This document shows positions 5,148 to 6,551 of a stretch of 6,551 nt of DNA, piece by piece. Source of the DNA: Bacteroidales bacterium (lineage in GTDB: Bacteria; Bacteroidota; Bacteroidia; Bacteroidales; VadinHA17); assembly GCA_027451265.1 (NCBI GenBank), contig DAIDJT010000147.1, positions 1 through 6,551 of the forward strand, written 5' to 3'. The notes beneath the pieces are model-generated. The model had not been told where the DNA came from and searched no databases. It was given only the letters and a program-made list of their open reading frames with translations. Numbering within the stretch: position 1 is the stretch's first letter; every line of letters starts with the position of its first letter. The position numbers and the translations under genes were made by a program.

Positions 5148-6551
5148 ATGAAGAAACTGACACTGCTTATTTCCGCCCTGGTGGCGCTGATGATGCTTCC
5201 GGCCACGGGCCAGACAAATGATTTCTATGATGATGCGCCTACAATGCAGCTAAAGGGCAGCAGAAAAATACTTGTTACAGGTGAGATTGAAAAGGATCTG
5301 ACGGTGGACCTTTCACGACTCCCGAAACACAGCATTACAGTCAAGGAAACGACCCTCACTGACGGCAAAGTCGGTTTCACCGGTGCATACCGTTATGACG
5401 GGTATTCAGTTTATGACATACTTGATAAGGTTGTCCTTAAGAAGAAGAACGAAGCTGAATTCCAGCCAATAATTGACCTGTATGTTGAAATTACAAATGA
5501 CAGGGGAGAGACAGCCGTGTTTTCCTGGGGAGAGATCTACTACCCGGTCAACATTCACCGGCTGATGATTGCAACCTCGGTGGCCCGTATTGTGCCATCC
5601 AAGGCCAAGGACCTTTGGCCCCTGCCCGTTGAGACGAAGATCATTGCAGGCAATGACCTGGTCACTTCACGCAACATCAGCAATCCTGTGAAGATCACAA
5701 TTAAGTCACTTGACAGCAAGTATGTGATCAACAAGGGGATGAGCCCCATGTTTTCAGAGACGATGAGGCTCTGCGTGAACGGGAAGCAGCGTGCCATACT
5801 GTCGCAGTTGCCGGAGGGAATGGACAGTGAGACATATCATACGGTTTTTTATGGCCGCGGCATGGGCATCCATGGTACAACCCCGTTTACCGGTGCCATG
5901 CTTCATGAACTGCTGAAGGATTATTATGTAATGAATCCTGCCTCGCTGCAGAAGGGCATTGTAGTCATTGCGGGTCTTGACGGTTATCATGCGGCATTCA
6001 CGCTGAGCGAGATAGTGAACAGAAATGACCAGGAGGAGGTGCTGATCATTGACCGGGACAACTATGAAGGGGCGGGGCGTTTTTCGATATTCCCGGCGTG
6101 TGATTTTTTCTCTGACCGTGCCATCAAGGCGGTGATGGAGATTAACCTCCTGCTGCCGGCAGCAGGGTCTCCGTGGGCCATTGTGGTGCATGGCGGCGCC
6201 GGAACCATCACCCGTGACCGTATGAACGCCGAGGCAGAAGCAGAGTACCGGAGGGCGCTGCAGGCTGTCATTGACAGCGGCGCCGCCGTACTGAGCGCCG
6301 GCGGCTCGGCCCTTGACGCCGTTGAACGCACAATCAGGCTCATGGAAGACTCACCGCTGTTCAACGCCGGCAAGGGAGCCGTCTTCACACACGAGGGTCG
6401 CAATGAGCTCGACGCTTCAATCATGGACGGCAGCAACCTCGCCGCCGGCGCCGTGGCCGGAGTCACTGACATACGCAACCCCATCACCGCCGCACGCGCT
6501 GTCATGGAACAATCGCCACATGTCATGCTGACCGGCAGGGGCGCTTCAGAG
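5148..6551 (+). CDS. Exported fusion: tandem sulfite-oxidase-fold-like domains plus isoaspartyl peptidase/L-asparaginase domain (3' truncated by the window)
   Basis: The frame stays open for 468 codons to the window edge. ATG 5148 is the first start after an in-frame TAA (5130-5132) and begins a clear signal peptide (MKKLTLLISALVALMMLPATGQ), so export is expected. Residues 40-188 and about 200-335 each resemble the sulfite-oxidase-type molybdopterin fold, and they align with each other: DGYSVYDIL with FTGAMLHELL, then ITNDRGETAVFSWGEI with AGLDGYHAAFTLSEI. The cofactor Cys is absent from the first copy; Cys209 (MRLCVNGKQR) in the second is a possible but unproven equivalent, so oxidoreductase activity is doubtful. 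From residue 342 the protein becomes a plant-type asparaginase/isoaspartyl peptidase: VVHGGAG (346-352), GGSALDAVE (385-393), and PLFNAGKGAVFTHEGRNELD (403-422) followed by ASIMDG (423-428). The autocatalytic Thr lies beyond the window and cannot be checked. G+C rises from about 50% to about 65% at the junction. The asparaginase assignment is secure; the fold assignment of residues 40-335 is moderate. Confidence 0.82.
   Translation, partial: MKKLTLLISALVALMMLPATGQTNDFYDDAPTMQLKGSRKILVTGEIEKDLTVDLSRLPKHSITVKETTLTDGKVGFTGAYRYDGYSVYDILDKVVLKKKNEAEFQPIIDLYVEITNDRGETAVFSWGEIYYPVNIHRLMIATSVARIVPSKAKDLWPLPVETKIIAGNDLVTSRNISNPVKITIKSLDSKYVINKGMSPMFSETMRLCVNGKQRAILSQLPEGMDSETYHTVFYGRGMGIHGTTPFTGAMLHELLKDYYVMNPASLQKGIVVIAGLDGYHAAFTLSEIVNRNDQEEVLIIDRDNYEGAGRFSIFPACDFFSDRAIKAVMEINLLLPAAGSPWAIVVHGGAGTITRDRMNAEAEAEYRRALQAVIDSGAAVLSAGGSALDAVERTIRLMEDSPLFNAGKGAVFTHEGRNELDASIMDGSNLAAGAVAGVTDIRNPITAARAVMEQSPHVMLTGRGASE

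Noticed and set aside
5754..6526. Two long minus-strand open frames (145 and 154 codons) under the fusion gene
   Set aside because: They lie antisense to clearly coding sequence with family motifs; the longer one follows from the high G+C of the asparaginase part. No recognisable motifs were found.
1..6551. CRISPR array, tRNA/rRNA gene, insertion sequence or phage element
   Set aside because: No regularly spaced long repeats, no cloverleaf-like segments, no transposase or integrase motifs and no terminal inverted repeats were seen on reading both strands.

Overview
The window looks like a piece of a Bacteroidota (Bacteroidetes) chromosome, or a metagenome contig from that group. Background base composition is moderate, about 50% G+C by hand count where sampled. 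The pointers are promoter elements that fit the Bacteroidetes housekeeping consensus (TTTG, about 19 bases, TAnnTTTG), A-rich leaders without clear Shine-Dalgarno sites, and a gene set of secreted peptidases plus MutS2 that is common in this phylum. The assignment is an inference from these cues, not from a database match.

Layout. Positions 1-402 (+) hold the C-terminal end of an S9A serine peptidase of the oligopeptidase B type, with the catalytic Asp and His visible. Positions 403-756 are a convergent intergenic gap with a GC-rich hairpin and a good intrinsic terminator at 532-569. Positions 757-2325 (-) encode a complete exported M28 zinc peptidase of the carboxypeptidase Q-like type. Positions 2326-2427 are a short divergent promoter region. 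From 2428 to 4902 (+) there is one continuous mutS2 reading frame, broken by an in-frame TAG at 4249-4251. The N-terminal part keeps the core and ATPase domains, and the part after the stop carries the KOW-like segment and the Smr domain. Positions 4903-5147 are intergenic, with a degenerate 8-base repeat and a full-consensus promoter. From 5148 to the window end (+) runs an open reading frame with a signal peptide, two sulfite-oxidase-fold-like domains in tandem, and then, in the same frame, the start of an isoaspartyl peptidase/L-asparaginase (Ntn-hydrolase) domain. That last gene is cut off by the window edge.

How the genes work together. S9 peptidase, M28 peptidase and isoaspartyl peptidase/asparaginase all belong to peptide and amino-acid scavenging; two of the three are predicted to be exported. 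MutS2 is an unrelated DNA/ribosome maintenance ATPase. The separate promoters and mixed strands argue against a single operon.

Two observations stand out: the amber codon inside mutS2, and the oxidoreductase-fold/asparaginase fusion. The fusion junction coincides with a step in G+C from about 50% to about 65%. It could be a real new domain architecture, a recent gene-fusing deletion, or an assembly chimera.
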